Notes: a model not told the origin generated them from the letters alone. DNA of 51,217 nucleotides from Bacillota bacterium (GCA_028724585.1 JAQYCQ010000028.1:1-51217); one strand, 5' to 3'. Counted from the stretch's first letter, positions 15,611 through 24,036 are shown. Translations and numbers: made by a program.

Positions 15611-16473
15611 CCTCTCCTCTCGTTAAGGCTTATCAGTTTTGAGATCGTGTCTTTCATCATGCTTCTCTCCACGATCATATCCAGGAAACCATGCTCCAGC
15701 AGATATTCGCTCCTCTGAAAGCCTTCAGGGAGCTTTTCTCCTATCGTCTGCTCTATGACTCTCGGGCCCGCGAATCCTATCAGCGCCCCCGGCTCGGCTA
15801 TTATGATATCGCCCAGCGAAGCGAAGCTGGCCAGGACACCGCCGGTCGTAGGATTGGTAAGGCATGAGATAAAGAGACCGCCGCTCTTATCGAATCTTTT
15901 CATCGCTGCGGATGTTCTGGCCATCTGCATCAGGCTCACTGTACCTTCCTGCATGCGCGCGCCGCCGCTGGCAGAGAATATGATAAGAGGAAGCTTTTTG
16001 CGCCTTGCCGTCTCTATGCTCAGGCAGATCTTAGCTCCCGCGGCCGCTCCCATACTGCCCATGATAAAGCTGCTGTCAAGCACTCCGATAACAGCAGAAC
16101 GGGCATTTACCCGGCATGTGCCGAAAACATATGCTTCATTGAGGCCGCTCTGCTGCTTTGCTTCCTTCAGTGTATGTCTGTACTCCGGAAAATCCAGTAC
16201 GTCTGTCGACATGACCCCTTCGCCGATCTCATGGAAGGAGCCTTCGTCGCTGACCAGATCTATCCTCTCGTAAGCTCCCAGCTTAAAGTGATAGCCGCAC
16301 GACGGGCACACCATCAGATTATCTTCGAGTTCCTTATGGGAAAATACCGTCCTGCAGGACGGGCATTTTTCTATCACCCTCGAGGGCTCATCCGATCTCT
16401 GGCCCAGTCCCAGGTTTTTCCGGAGATACTTCATAAGTTCTATCTTCCGGCGTTTTATTTCAAATGTATCCAT
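15607..16473 (-). CDS. accD: Acetyl-CoA carboxylase carboxyltransferase subunit beta
   Basis: Partner of AccA. The N-terminal zinc ribbon has Cys37, Cys40, Cys56 and Cys59 (CPSC..CPSCG). The crotonase-like domain follows with the segments KKLPLIIFSASGGARMQEG, TNPTTGGVLASFASLGD and AGPRVIEQTIGEKLPEGFQ. The 288-residue length is normal. The start overlaps the end of accC by 19 bases and has GGAG eight bases upstream. Confidence 0.97.
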   Translation of the reverse strand: MDTFEIKRRKIELMKYLRKNLGLGQRSDEPSRVIEKCPSCRTVFSHKELEDNLMVCPSCGYHFKLGAYERIDLVSDEGSFHEIGEGVMSTDVLDFPEYRHTLKEAKQQSGLNEAYVFGTCRVNARSAVIGVLDSSFIMGSMGAAAGAKICLSIETARRKKLPLIIFSASGGARMQEGTVSLMQMARTSAAMKRFDKSGGLFISCLTNPTTGGVLASFASLGDIIIAEPGALIGFAGPRVIEQTIGEKLPEGFQRSEYLLEHGFLDMIVERSMMKDTISKLISLNERRG

Positions 16474-17867
16474 CTGCCGTTCTCCATCTGGCTTATTCCG
16501 TCATAGAACATGTCCCAATTGACAAAGGTACTGAGTTTACCGTCAATAAATCCCGTATCGTACCTGCCTCTGGCAAAATCCGTATCATATAAAATGAGGC
16601 ACATGAAAGATATATTCGTCTTTATCCCGTCGATGATAAGCTCCTCAAGCGCCCTTCGCATTATCTTAAGAGCTTCCAGCCTTGTCTTACCGCGGGCTAT
16701 GACCTTGGCAATGAGCGAATCATAATAAGGGCTCACGCTGCAGCCGCTGTAAAGAGCTGTATCTACACGGACACCCTTTCCGCCCGGAATATGTATGAAG
16801 CTCACCTTTCCCGGCGAAGGCCTGAAGCCGTTATCCGGATCCTCAGCGTTTATCCTGCATTCTATCGCGTGACCGCTGAAAACCACATCGTCCTGTTCCA
16901 TGTCCAGGGACATGCCGCTCGCTATACGTATCTGTTCCCTCACGATATCGATGCCTGTGACCATCTCTGTGATACCGTGCTCCACCTGGATCCGGGCGTT
17001 CATCTCCATAAAGTAATATTCGCCCTTTTCGGTACATAGGAACTCGACTGTCCCTGCATTTGTATACCCGCCTGCCTCAGCGCATAAAACAGCTGTTTTT
17101 CCCATTTTATCGCGCAGCTCCGCAGGGATAGTCCGGGACGGTGTTTCTTCTATCATCTTCTGGTTTCTGCGCTGCACAGAGCAGTCGCGTTCGCCGAGAT
17201 GTATCACATGGCCGTAATCATCCGCCAATATCTGAAATTCTATATGCTTGGTATTCTGGACCAGCTTCTCAATATACAGCGCTCCGTTCCCGAAATTGGC
17301 CTTCGCTTCAGCCCGCGCTTCTTCGAACATTTCATTAAATTTCTCAGGGCTGTCAACTCGTCTCATTCCTCGTCCGCCGCCGCCCGCGCTTGCTTTTATC
17401 AAAACAGGATATCCTATATTTTCAGCAATATCCGCGCCTTCTTCAGCACTGGCTACGATCCCGTCTGACCCCGGTATCACCGGTACGCCCGCGTCTTTCA
17501 TGGTCTGCCTGGCAGTAGATTTATCACCGAATCTTCTTATCGCCTCAGGCGAAGGTCCTATGAAAGTTATACCGTTTTTTTCGCACAGCTCCGCAAAGTC
17601 AGCATTTTCACTCAGAAACCCGTATCCCGGATGTACAGCATCGCATTTGTACGCCACAGCCGCCGATATGACTGCTTTCTGGTTCAGATAGCTTTCTTCC
17701 GCCCTGCCTTCGCCTATGCATATAGCGTAAGTGGCGAGCTTAACGTGGAGAGCGTCAGCGTCAGCCCTGGAATAGACTGCGACGGTCTCGATGTCCATCT
17801 CCTGGCACGTTCTGATTATCCTAATGGCGATCTCGCCTCTGTTCGCGATCAAAATCCTCCTGAACAT
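16455..17867 (-). CDS. accC: Acetyl-CoA carboxylase biotin carboxylase
   Basis: ATP-grasp enzyme that carboxylates biotin on AccB using bicarbonate. Motifs in order: MFRRILIANRGEIAIRIIR, HPGYGFLSENADFA, the glycine-rich loop KASAGGGGRGMR, ERDCSVQRRNQK, and EMNARIQVEHGITEMVTG. The usual VEHPVTE has Gly in place of Pro here, next to the active-site Glu; the catalytic residues themselves are kept. The 470 residues include a ~20-residue C-terminal extension that overlaps accD. It starts three bases after the accB stop. Confidence 0.97.
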   Translation of the reverse strand: MFRRILIANRGEIAIRIIRTCQEMDIETVAVYSRADADALHVKLATYAICIGEGRAEESYLNQKAVISAAVAYKCDAVHPGYGFLSENADFAELCEKNGITFIGPSPEAIRRFGDKSTARQTMKDAGVPVIPGSDGIVASAEEGADIAENIGYPVLIKASAGGGGRGMRRVDSPEKFNEMFEEARAEAKANFGNGALYIEKLVQNTKHIEFQILADDYGHVIHLGERDCSVQRRNQKMIEETPSRTIPAELRDKMGKTAVLCAEAGGYTNAGTVEFLCTEKGEYYFMEMNARIQVEHGITEMVTGIDIVREQIRIASGMSLDMEQDDVVFSGHAIECRINAEDPDNGFRPSPGKVSFIHIPGGKGVRVDTALYSGCSVSPYYDSLIAKVIARGKTRLEALKIMRRALEELIIDGIKTNISFMCLILYDTDFARGRYDTGFIDGKLSTFVNWDMFYDGISQMENGRWIHLK

Positions 17868-17870
17868 ACT

Positions 17871-18311
17871 CTAGATCTCCCTGACCTTGAAGAGTGGATC
17901 ATCAAAGCCCGTCGGCTGTGCGTTTTCTCTGCAGACTTCAAGAATCTCACAGTCGTACGGCGCGCTTATCTCGTTCATCATCTTCATAGCTTCTATAATG
18001 CAGAGAGTATCACCTTTCCTGACCTTGTCACCCACGCTGACATAGGGATCCATACCCTCGCCCGGAGCCGCATAAAAGGTTCCTACTATAGGTGACCTAA
18101 TGAAAAGGTCGTCTGTTTTTTCAGCCTTTTTTTCAGATATTTTTTCGTTCTGATCCGGAACAGCTCGCTCATATGTCTTTGCCGTAGAGATCCTTTCGCT
18201 CTGGCGCGGCATTTCCATCCTGACCATGGTGTCAGCCTGCCTTATCTCAAGCTTGGCCAGCCCTGAATCCCTGAATTTCTGCATGAGTTCGTATAAATCT
18301 TTCAGTTCCAT
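17871..18311 (-). CDS. accB: Biotin carboxyl carrier protein
   Basis: Carries biotin between AccC and the AccAD carboxyltransferase. The biotinylated lysine is Lys110 in EAMKM; the N-terminal helix (MELKDLYELMQKFRDSGLAKLEI) and the PIVGTFY segment are typical. A charged linker occupies about residues 35-68. It is first in the accBCDA cluster. Its promoter lies at 18369-18398. The ribosome binding site AAAGGA lies rather far (about 13 bases) from the ATG. Confidence 0.96.
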   Translation of the reverse strand: MELKDLYELMQKFRDSGLAKLEIRQADTMVRMEMPRQSERISTAKTYERAVPDQNEKISEKKAEKTDDLFIRSPIVGTFYAAPGEGMDPYVSVGDKVRKGDTLCIIEAMKMMNEISAPYDCEILEVCRENAQPTGFDDPLFKVREI

Positions 18312-18368
18312 CTCGATCGTTTTTTCCTTTCAGCGTTAACGTATTGTCCGTTCTTTACATACATAGTT

Positions 18369-18398
18369 ATCATACATCGCTGCCTTGTAATATGTAAA
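18369..18398 (-). promoter_or_regulatory. Promoter for the accB array
   Basis: Minus strand TTTACA (18398-18393), 18-base spacer, TATGAT (18374-18369). It would start transcription near 18362 and could drive the array from accB as far as the TVP38 gene. Confidence 0.55.
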
Positions 18399-18460
18399 TA
18401 AATATTTGGTTTCATTTCGAGATCAAATAAAAAAATACACTGAGAGAAAGGGCAGAGCTG

Positions 18461-19183
18461 TTACACGCAGATCTCATCCCTGAACTTGGCAAGAGTCTTC
18501 TCGCCTATGCCGCTGACGTTTGTAAGCTCATCTATCGATTTAAACGATCCATTTTTATTCCTGTAGTCTATTATCCTCGAGGCTATTGCCGGCCCGACTC
18601 CAGTAAGAGTCTGCAGATCCTCGCTTCCTGCAGTATTGATATTCACTTTCCCTGCCGCTTGATCTTTGCCGGCGGCAGCTCCCTGTCCGCCGCCTTCCGA
18701 AGAAGACGCGGATGTGTCCGTATGCTCCGATGTCCCGGACTGTGACCTGTCTCCTTCTCCCTGCTCCATTCCAGCCTTTACCTCGGCTTCTGTCGGTACA
18801 TAGATCTTCTGTCCATCTTCGCACACAGCCGCAAGATTCAGGTTCTTTACGGACGACTCGGCAGATCTGCCTCCTGCGGCGTCCAGTGCTTCGAATACCC
18901 TGGAACCTTCAGGTATGCATACGACCATCGGCGAATTGACAGCTCCGCTGACATCTACATAAATGTATTCTCCGGCCCCTTCCTTCTGTCCGTCTTTCTC
19001 CTTATCCGCCGAAAGCTGCTCCTCTTCTACTGACTGCGGCTGCCTGTCCACCTTAACTGTATCGCTGCTGCCGTCTCCGGCATACATATAAACGCCCAGG
19101 GCGGCCAGAAGCACCGGCACCAGTATCAGCCACTTTAATTTCCCCTTATCGATATTCTTGATATCCGATTTTTTAAATCCCAT
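18461..19183 (-). CDS. ComEA-like helix-hairpin-helix DNA-binding protein
   Basis: A membrane-anchored DNA-binding protein of the competence type. After a basic N-terminus there is one membrane helix (about residues 17-35), a charged linker, an SLBB domain (about 70-130: EYIYVDVSGAVNSPMVVCI), a Ser/Gly-rich spacer and a C-terminal double helix-hairpin-helix (about 178-240: VNINTAGSEDLQTLTGVGPA). ComEA binds incoming DNA outside the membrane during transformation. comEC is not nearby, so its use in DNA uptake here is inference. AGGAGTGG lies six bases before the ATG. Confidence 0.9.
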   Translation of the reverse strand: MGFKKSDIKNIDKGKLKWLILVPVLLAALGVYMYAGDGSSDTVKVDRQPQSVEEEQLSADKEKDGQKEGAGEYIYVDVSGAVNSPMVVCIPEGSRVFEALDAAGGRSAESSVKNLNLAAVCEDGQKIYVPTEAEVKAGMEQGEGDRSQSGTSEHTDTSASSSEGGGQGAAAGKDQAAGKVNINTAGSEDLQTLTGVGPAIASRIIDYRNKNGSFKSIDELTNVSGIGEKTLAKFRDEICV

Positions 19184-19203
19184 ATTATTCCACTCCTGTG
19201 TTG

Positions 19204-19232
19204 AGGATATATCATGCCGAATGGGTTGTCAA
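19204..19232 (-). promoter_or_regulatory. Promoter for the comEA-like gene
   Basis: Minus strand TTGACA (19232-19227), 17-base spacer, TATCCT (19209-19204). The implied leader is only about 14 bases and is mostly ribosome binding site. Confidence 0.5.
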
Positions 19233-19312
19233 CACATTATTGGAAATTTTTACTATGGACATATCTCCCTTACACTGAGAAAGCATTGTCAAGGCAATCT
19301 CACTATTTACGC

Positions 19313-19341
19313 TTGTATCTTACATAAGCAGGTTTTATAAT
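19313..19341 (+). promoter_or_regulatory. Promoter for the flavoprotein gene
   Basis: TTGTAT (19313-19318), 17-base spacer, TATAAT (19336-19341), 63 bases before the start codon. It is divergent from the comEA-like promoter. Confidence 0.6.
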
Positions 19342-19403
19342 ATTTACATAAACGAAAGCAACAATGACCACATCGTTGTGAAACGATCCTACAGGAGCGA
19401 TAA

Positions 19404-19946
19404 ATGAGCAAGATAGTAGTAATTACAGGAAGCCCGCGCATAAACGGCAATACAAATAAAATGGCCGGCGCTTTTATAAAAGCAGCTGAAGCAAAGGGAC
19501 ATACTGTCGACAGATTCGACGCGCCTTTCCTTCATCTGGACGGATGTCACGCCTGTGAAACGTGTTTTTCAAAGGGGCGTCCCTGCACTTTCGATGACGA
19601 TTTCAACAGGATAGCTCCTTTCATTATGAATTCGGACGGTATCGTCTATGCATTCCCGGTTTACTGGTACGCGGTTCCGGCACAGATAAAGGCTTTTATG
19701 GATAAGTTCTTCAGCTTCTATATTACCGGCAGAGATCTTAAAGGCAAAAAATGCGCGCTCATCTCCGCCTGCGAAGAAGATACCATGGAGACTTTTGACG
19801 GCGTGAAATTCATGTACGAAAGATCAGCGTCCACGCTTAAACTTACAAATGTAGGCGAAGTATTGATACCAGGAGTCTACGAAGCCGGAGCTGTAGAAAA
19901 GACTGACGGCCTTTTAAGAGCCGCTGCTCTCGCTGACCTTTTCTAG
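19404..19946 (+). CDS. NADPH-dependent FMN reductase/flavodoxin-like protein
   Basis: A cytoplasmic FMN-binding oxidoreductase of the iron-sulfur flavoprotein/FMN-reductase group. The phosphate-binding loop GSPRINGNTNKM is at residues 9-20, the DGCHACETCF motif is typical of clostridial members, and SDGIVYAFPVYWYAVPAQIKAFMDKF forms the second flavin-contacting segment. At 180 residues it lacks an extra domain. AGGAG lies six bases before the ATG. It is monocistronic between a promoter and a terminator. The redox partner is unknown. Confidence 0.9.
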   Translation: MSKIVVITGSPRINGNTNKMAGAFIKAAEAKGHTVDRFDAPFLHLDGCHACETCFSKGRPCTFDDDFNRIAPFIMNSDGIVYAFPVYWYAVPAQIKAFMDKFFSFYITGRDLKGKKCALISACEEDTMETFDGVKFMYERSASTLKLTNVGEVLIPGVYEAGAVEKTDGLLRAAALADLF

Positions 19947-19993
19947 GTCTGTTTATGAAAAAGCAATACAGAAAAATATCCTTCTTAATTATA

Positions 19994-20030
19994 AACCGCT
20001 GCGGATCACATTCTGCAGCGGCTTTTCTTT
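19994..20030 (+). terminator. Terminator between convergent genes
   Basis: CCGCTGC (19996-20002) pairs with GCAGCGG (20015-20021) and is followed by CTTTTCTTT on the plus strand. It ends the flavoprotein transcript and overlaps the tail of the minus-strand membrane protein gene. Confidence 0.7.
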
Positions 20031-20782
20031 ATCCCTATCCATACCGCGTACCATAAAGATATGACTGCTGCTGCCCGAAGAGCGTAGGCCAGCAGATAGT
20101 GATCCGGCCACGTCTCCTGCAGCCAGCGGAGCGGCGAGCCCTTCGGCCCTTTTATAAGAAAGAAATAGTTGGTTTTTTCAGCTATATCGAAACGATATAT
20201 GACCGGTACTGTAACAAGCAGAAAGGCCGCAGGCTTTATGATGTCCGCAGGCTTTATCCTGAAAGAGTCCGGCAGAGACAGCCAGAAAGCCGAAGCCGAG
20301 ATCAATATATGATTCACGAATCCAAAGGAACTGATGAATGAAAAAGGCGGATAGACTGTCCAGTCTGGAAAGAGAACCGCCAGCAGCGCTCCCGGCATGC
20401 AGAGGCCGAAACGCACCTGTCCCAGAAAAGAATCCGCTGCCTTTAAAAATCCGCTCTCTCTCTTCTGCATGACCTCCAGCACTATCCCGTGCGCGAATCC
20501 CACGAAAACAGCCAGTCCGCAGAGATGAAGCGGCAGCTGATAAACGTCGAAATGTCCGCCTGCCGCAAGAAAGGCATCCTGGAAAAGCTCGTTTAACAAA
20601 ATAAAAACTGTGACCGCCAGCTGCGCGCCTGCTCTTCCGCGCGCTCCCGCGCGCAGATAAAGAAAACCGCCTGCCGCGAACACAGCTGCCGCCGCGGCTA
20701 TCCAGATAAGATGGGCAGGACCGAAAAGGCTGAATCCTACCCCCGCCGGCAGAGCTGTATGGAATGACCAGAAATACTTCAT
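20006..20782 (-). CDS. TIGR02206 family (YwaF-like) membrane protein
   Basis: An integral membrane protein with six to seven hydrophobic segments. The N-terminal FSLFGPAHLIWIAAAA and the central YQLPLHLCGLAVFVGF are typical of the TIGR02206/YwaF family, and the C-terminal segment ends in a basic tail. No function has been established for the family. The frame allows GTG at 20791 or ATG at 20782; AAAGGA is two to three bases from the GTG and eleven from the ATG, so I prefer the ATG, though this is uncertain. The gene faces the flavoprotein gene tail to tail and is divergent from DUF134. Confidence 0.85.
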   Translation of the reverse strand: MKYFWSFHTALPAGVGFSLFGPAHLIWIAAAAAVFAAGGFLYLRAGARGRAGAQLAVTVFILLNELFQDAFLAAGGHFDVYQLPLHLCGLAVFVGFAHGIVLEVMQKRESGFLKAADSFLGQVRFGLCMPGALLAVLFPDWTVYPPFSFISSFGFVNHILISASAFWLSLPDSFRIKPADIIKPAAFLLVTVPVIYRFDIAEKTNYFFLIKGPKGSPLRWLQETWPDHYLLAYALRAAAVISLWYAVWIGIKKSRCRM

Positions 20783-20846
20783 TTTTCTCACTGTCCTTTT
20801 TACTGCTGTTTCTCTAAGCTTTCATATGCTATTTTAGTCCTCATGT

Positions 20847-20878
20847 GCGCGGAGCGCTCGGATCGCTCGGATTTTTTT
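20847..20878. other. Hairpin and 9-base tandem repeat in divergent region
   Basis: GCGC-GGA-GCGC (20847-20857) is another short palindrome with a GGA loop. It overlaps a tandem repeat CGCTCGGAT x2 (20855-20872), and GAGCG/CGCTC followed by T7 gives a terminator-like shape on the plus strand. No plus-strand gene lies immediately upstream, so the role is unclear. Confidence 0.4.
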
Positions 20879-20956
20879 ATGTAATTTTGTCTTTTTCATG
20901 TTAATATATATTTGACTTATGTTCATAATTCCTGAATCAATTGGTGGTGATCATAA

Positions 20957-21364
20957 ATGGCAAGACCAGAAAAATGCAAACGGATATGCGCTATGCCGAG
21001 AAACAGCTTCTTTTTCAGCAGCGGCGAAAACGGCAGCCAGGATCAGGTAGTGCTCTCGATAGAGGAATACGAGACCGTCAGGCTCATAGATTATTCGGGG
21101 CTCAACCAGGAGCAGTGCGCGTCCCAGATGCATGTGGCACGGACTACTGTGCAGCGCATGTATACTGAAGCCAGACGCAAGATCGCTAAATATATCGTCG
21201 AGGGATGCTCCCTTAAGATATGCGGCGGAAGCTACGAGCTCTGCCAGAACAGCGAGAGATGCTGCAAGCGGATAACCTGTCCTCGTTTCAGCGGAGGATG
21301 CTCCGGAGATTTTAAGATCATGGAATGCAAGCCGTGCACTCAGGATCCGCCGGCGGATGCCTGA
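20957..21364 (+). CDS. DUF134 predicted DNA-binding protein
   Basis: A small predicted regulator of the DUF134 (COG1342) family. It begins MARPEKCKRICAMP as family members do. The helix-turn-helix is in LNQEQCASQMHVARTTVQRMYTEARRKIA (about residues 49-77), sigma-70 region-4-like, preceded by SIEEYETVRLIDYSGL. The C-terminal 50 residues hold nine Cys (CCKRITCPRFSGGC and others), suggesting a metal or Fe-S site. GGTGGTGAT precedes the ATG. The next gene encodes a Cys-rich small protein; a shared TTTGAC-TATGTT-CATA motif lies upstream of both. Confidence 0.88.
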   Translation: MARPEKCKRICAMPRNSFFFSSGENGSQDQVVLSIEEYETVRLIDYSGLNQEQCASQMHVARTTVQRMYTEARRKIAKYIVEGCSLKICGGSYELCQNSERCCKRITCPRFSGGCSGDFKIMECKPCTQDPPADA

Positions 21365-21409
21365 TAATACTATTAACTTTCGAAATTATCTGATATTATT
21401 TCCTTGTAT

Positions 21410-21438
21410 TTGACATATGTTACATAGGGTGTTTTAAT
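21410..21438 (+). promoter_or_regulatory. Promoter for the Cys-rich small protein
   Basis: TTGACA (21410-21415), 17-base spacer, TTTAAT (21433-21438). The -35 overlaps the TATG..CATA element shared with the DUF134 upstream region. Confidence 0.6.
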
Positions 21439-21506
21439 ATTCTTAGACAGGGAATTAATATTTAGAGAAAATAATTATCTTATTATTATAGAAAGAGGGA
21501 ATCAGC

Positions 21507-21713
21507 GTGGGAAAAATCGTACATACTAAGGGAAGCATAGGACGCAGAGGTGTCGGAATGGGCATGATCTGCAGAACCTGCCCCGGCGGATGCAAGACTG
21601 ACTGTCTCAGAGCCGGAGTCAATAATGAGCTCACTCATGTGAGCGATTATGATTTCGCTATCAACTTCGCCGAATTTCACCCATCAGAAGACGACGAAGA
21701 TTATAACGACTAA
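21507..21713 (+). CDS. Cys-rich 68-residue protein of unknown function
   Basis: I do not recognise this protein. It begins with GTG, with GAGGGA about six bases upstream. A basic, Gly-rich N-terminus (GKIVHTKGSIGRRGVGMGM) precedes the Cys cluster ICRTCPGGCKTDCLRAG (Cys22, 25, 29 and 33), and the C-terminus is strongly acidic (EDDEDYND). The CxxC-PGG-CxxxC spacing could bind zinc or an Fe-S cluster. It is not the SCIFF peptide (too few Cys, different spacing) and no radical SAM maturase lies nearby. It has its own promoter and terminator, immediately after DUF134. Confidence 0.7.
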   Translation: MGKIVHTKGSIGRRGVGMGMICRTCPGGCKTDCLRAGVNNELTHVSDYDFAINFAEFHPSEDDEDYND

Positions 21714-21760
21714 CCGTCCGGCGTGACCTTCAGCGCCGGATGACGAATTATCCTTTATAG

Positions 21761-21801
21761 AAAAAGAGCCGCGCGAGTCGATTGATCCGTGCGGCTTTTT
21801 G
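21761..21801. terminator. Bidirectional terminator
   Basis: AGCCGC (21767-21772) pairs with GCGGCT (21791-21796). T runs follow on both strands (plus CTTTTTG, minus CTTTTTC), serving the Cys-rich gene and the convergent yerC-like gene. A second hairpin, TCCGGCG/CGCCGGA (21717-21740), lies just before it. Confidence 0.8.
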
Positions 21802-21851
21802 TTTGCGCAAATACCCGCGACTAAGATGCCGCGGGCCTGAAAATATCTGAT

Positions 21852-22145
21852 CTATTTGTCCTGTGATCCTATGACTCTTCTGTAACCGTCAGCGCCGTAC
21901 TGCAGTGTCCGGTTGATACGGCTGATCGTAGCTGTGCTGGCTCCTGTCTCGGATTCTATCTCGCTGTAAGTCCTGTGTTCTATCAGGAGCTTTGCTACCT
22001 CAAATCTCTGAGCCATAGCGTGTATCTCTTTTACTGTGCACAGATCTTCGAAGAATCTGTAGCAGTCTTCGAGACTATCAAGCGTAAGTATGGAACTGAA
22101 TAGCTCATCAGTCTCGTCAGACTTTAGTTTTGTTTCATATGACAT
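21852..22145 (-). CDS. YerC/YecD family TrpR-related protein
   Basis: A 97-residue putative DNA-binding protein with a TrpR-like helix-turn-helix. The family segments TLDSLEDCYRFFEDLCTVKE, AMAQRFEVAKLLIE and TYSEIESETGASTATISRIN (the recognition helix) are all present. Members occur in many Firmicutes; most targets are unknown. The ATG at 22145 has AAAGGAG ten bases upstream; the frame stays open to 22187 but without a better site. It has a near-consensus promoter and converges on the Cys-rich gene. Confidence 0.9.
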   Translation of the reverse strand: MSYETKLKSDETDELFSSILTLDSLEDCYRFFEDLCTVKEIHAMAQRFEVAKLLIEHRTYSEIESETGASTATISRINRTLQYGADGYRRVIGSQDK

Positions 22146-22209
22146 GCAGGACAATCTCCTTTCCCTGAACCGGTTGTATTTTATCAAACGTACTTTTACA
22201 CTTCACAGT

Positions 22210-22238
22210 ATTATACACTAAAGCGCAAAATTTCTCAA
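22210..22238 (-). promoter_or_regulatory. Promoter for the yerC-like gene
   Basis: Minus strand TTGAGA (22238-22233), 17-base spacer, TATAAT (22215-22210). Confidence 0.75.
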
Positions 22239-22358
22239 CATTGCCTGACCATTTCCATTATGTATACAGCAAAACGACCTGAATCAGAGAAAATATTTTT
22301 TCATATATGCTGATATATCATCATTTTTTAATGACATTACCAGGATCTGCGCAATAAA

Positions 22359-24014
22359 TCAATATCGAACGCTTATCTCTTTTATTATCAGCTGCAGGCT
22401 TGTCCTCCCATTCCAGCGGTTAAGACTTATTTCCGCTATGACATCCAGAGTATCGCCGGCAGTGACCAGGTCGTACTGGTCTATGTCCGTATCGAACACT
22501 ACAGCATCCAGATTTCTGCTCTGCACAGAACATACATACTTTCTATACTGTCCGTTCGAGCCCATGGAAAATACTCTTGTGACACTGAGTCCTTCTATCA
22601 TGAACACAGGCTTTTCATTGCCGCAGCCGAACGGCTCCATGAGCTCGAGCTGCGCTGCCAGCTCATAGGATATCTCCTCTGCTCTCAGGACCGCGTCCGG
22701 TCTCATTTTCTTTTCCAGAAGATCGGGCTTCTTTTCCAGGATCTCTTTCATGTCCTCATTTAATATCGCTCTGAGCTTTCTTCCATTTTCCTCGCCTATC
22801 GTAAAACCGCATGCCGCAGCGTGCCCTCCGAACTTTTCGAAAAGATCCACATGGGCATTGAGCAGGCTGAATATATCCACTCCTTCTATACTCCTGCCTG
22901 TGCCTTTTAGGAATCCTGCCTCTTTAGAGGGAGTCATGATTATCACCGGTTTATTATAATGCTCCTTCAGCTTGCCTGCCGCTATTCCGGTCACTCCTTC
23001 ATGGGCGTTTTCCGCCCTGTAAACAATGAAAGGATCGTCAGGCATATTGCTTTCTATATACTCGACTGCCGCTTCGTAGATAGATTCCTGGAGCGCTCTG
23101 CGCTCTTTATTCAGCGATTCCAGTTTATCAGCATATTTTTCGGCTCTGTTCTTTTCTGACGAGGAAAGAAGCTTCACTCCTATATCCGCTGTTTCCAGTC
23201 TGCCTGCCGAGTTGATCCTCGGAGCTATGCCGAATGATATGTTGTATGAGCTCAGTTTATACGGATCGATAGAAGCAGCCTTCAGCAGAGCGTTCATACC
23301 CGGCCTCTCCTGTTTTCTGATACGGTCCATGCCGTACTTCACCAAGGTCCTGTTTTCATCAGTCAGAGGAACCACATCCGCAACGGTCGCGACTCCTGTA
23401 AGATCCAGACAGTGGTTAAGGACATTCCTCGGGATATCGACTCTGGCTTTCAGTGCCTGAGCCAGCTTAAAAGCCACGCCGCATCCGCAGAGATCCTTAT
23501 ATGGATAGGTTTCGCCAGGCTGTTTCGCGTCTATCATCAGACAGTCCGGCATCCTCTCTGGATCCACCTGATGATGGTCTGTGACTATTATCTCCATTCC
23601 CAGTTCTTTTATATACTCTGCTTCTTTTCTGGCAGTACAGCCCGTATCTACTGTAACGACAAGAGAAACACCATCTTTATGCATCCTGTCGACAGCCTTC
23701 ATATTGAGCCCGTAGCCTTCCTCGAACCGCGAAGGTATATAATATGTCAGGTTATCTGTCATGCAGCCCAGTATCTCCATAAGGAGGGTGACCGCGGTAA
23801 CCCCGTCGGCGTCGTAATCTCCATAGACACAGATCCGCTCTTTATCTTCAGCAGCCTTTATTATCCTGTCACAGACTGCATCCATGTTCTTATATAGAAA
23901 CGGGTCGTAAGTGCTTTTCGGCACAGGAGAGAAGAACTCAGCCACCCTTTCAGGAGTGTCAATGCCCCTTTCGATCAGTATTTTTTTTATCACCGGATCA
24001 AGTTTTATATTCAT
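22359..24014 (-). CDS. recJ: Single-stranded-DNA-specific exonuclease RecJ
   Basis: A 5'-3' exonuclease used in recombination, base excision and mismatch repair. The DHH phosphoesterase motifs are YGDYDADGVTA (residues 64-74) and VTDHHQ (144-149), with VADVVPL and INSAGRLETA further on. The DHHA1 domain has KFGGHAAACGFTI, and an OB-like domain occupies the last ~100 residues. The 551-residue length is normal. TAGGA lies about six bases before the ATG. It is downstream of, and co-directional with, the ftsEX-peptidase genes, but a terminator at 24037-24058 separates them. Confidence 0.95.
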   Translation of the reverse strand: MNIKLDPVIKKILIERGIDTPERVAEFFSPVPKSTYDPFLYKNMDAVCDRIIKAAEDKERICVYGDYDADGVTAVTLLMEILGCMTDNLTYYIPSRFEEGYGLNMKAVDRMHKDGVSLVVTVDTGCTARKEAEYIKELGMEIIVTDHHQVDPERMPDCLMIDAKQPGETYPYKDLCGCGVAFKLAQALKARVDIPRNVLNHCLDLTGVATVADVVPLTDENRTLVKYGMDRIRKQERPGMNALLKAASIDPYKLSSYNISFGIAPRINSAGRLETADIGVKLLSSSEKNRAEKYADKLESLNKERRALQESIYEAAVEYIESNMPDDPFIVYRAENAHEGVTGIAAGKLKEHYNKPVIIMTPSKEAGFLKGTGRSIEGVDIFSLLNAHVDLFEKFGGHAAACGFTIGEENGRKLRAILNEDMKEILEKKPDLLEKKMRPDAVLRAEEISYELAAQLELMEPFGCGNEKPVFMIEGLSVTRVFSMGSNGQYRKYVCSVQSRNLDAVVFDTDIDQYDLVTAGDTLDVIAEISLNRWNGRTSLQLIIKEISVRY

Positions 24015-24036
24015 ATTTATTCCTATATTTATAAAG

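Noticed and set aside
18421-18460. Terminator after the comEA-like gene
   Set aside because: A T run is present but no stable stem precedes it.
21507-21713. Cys-rich protein as a SCIFF-type peptide
   Set aside because: SCIFF peptides have six Cys within about 45 residues and a neighbouring radical SAM maturase; this has four clustered Cys and no such neighbour.
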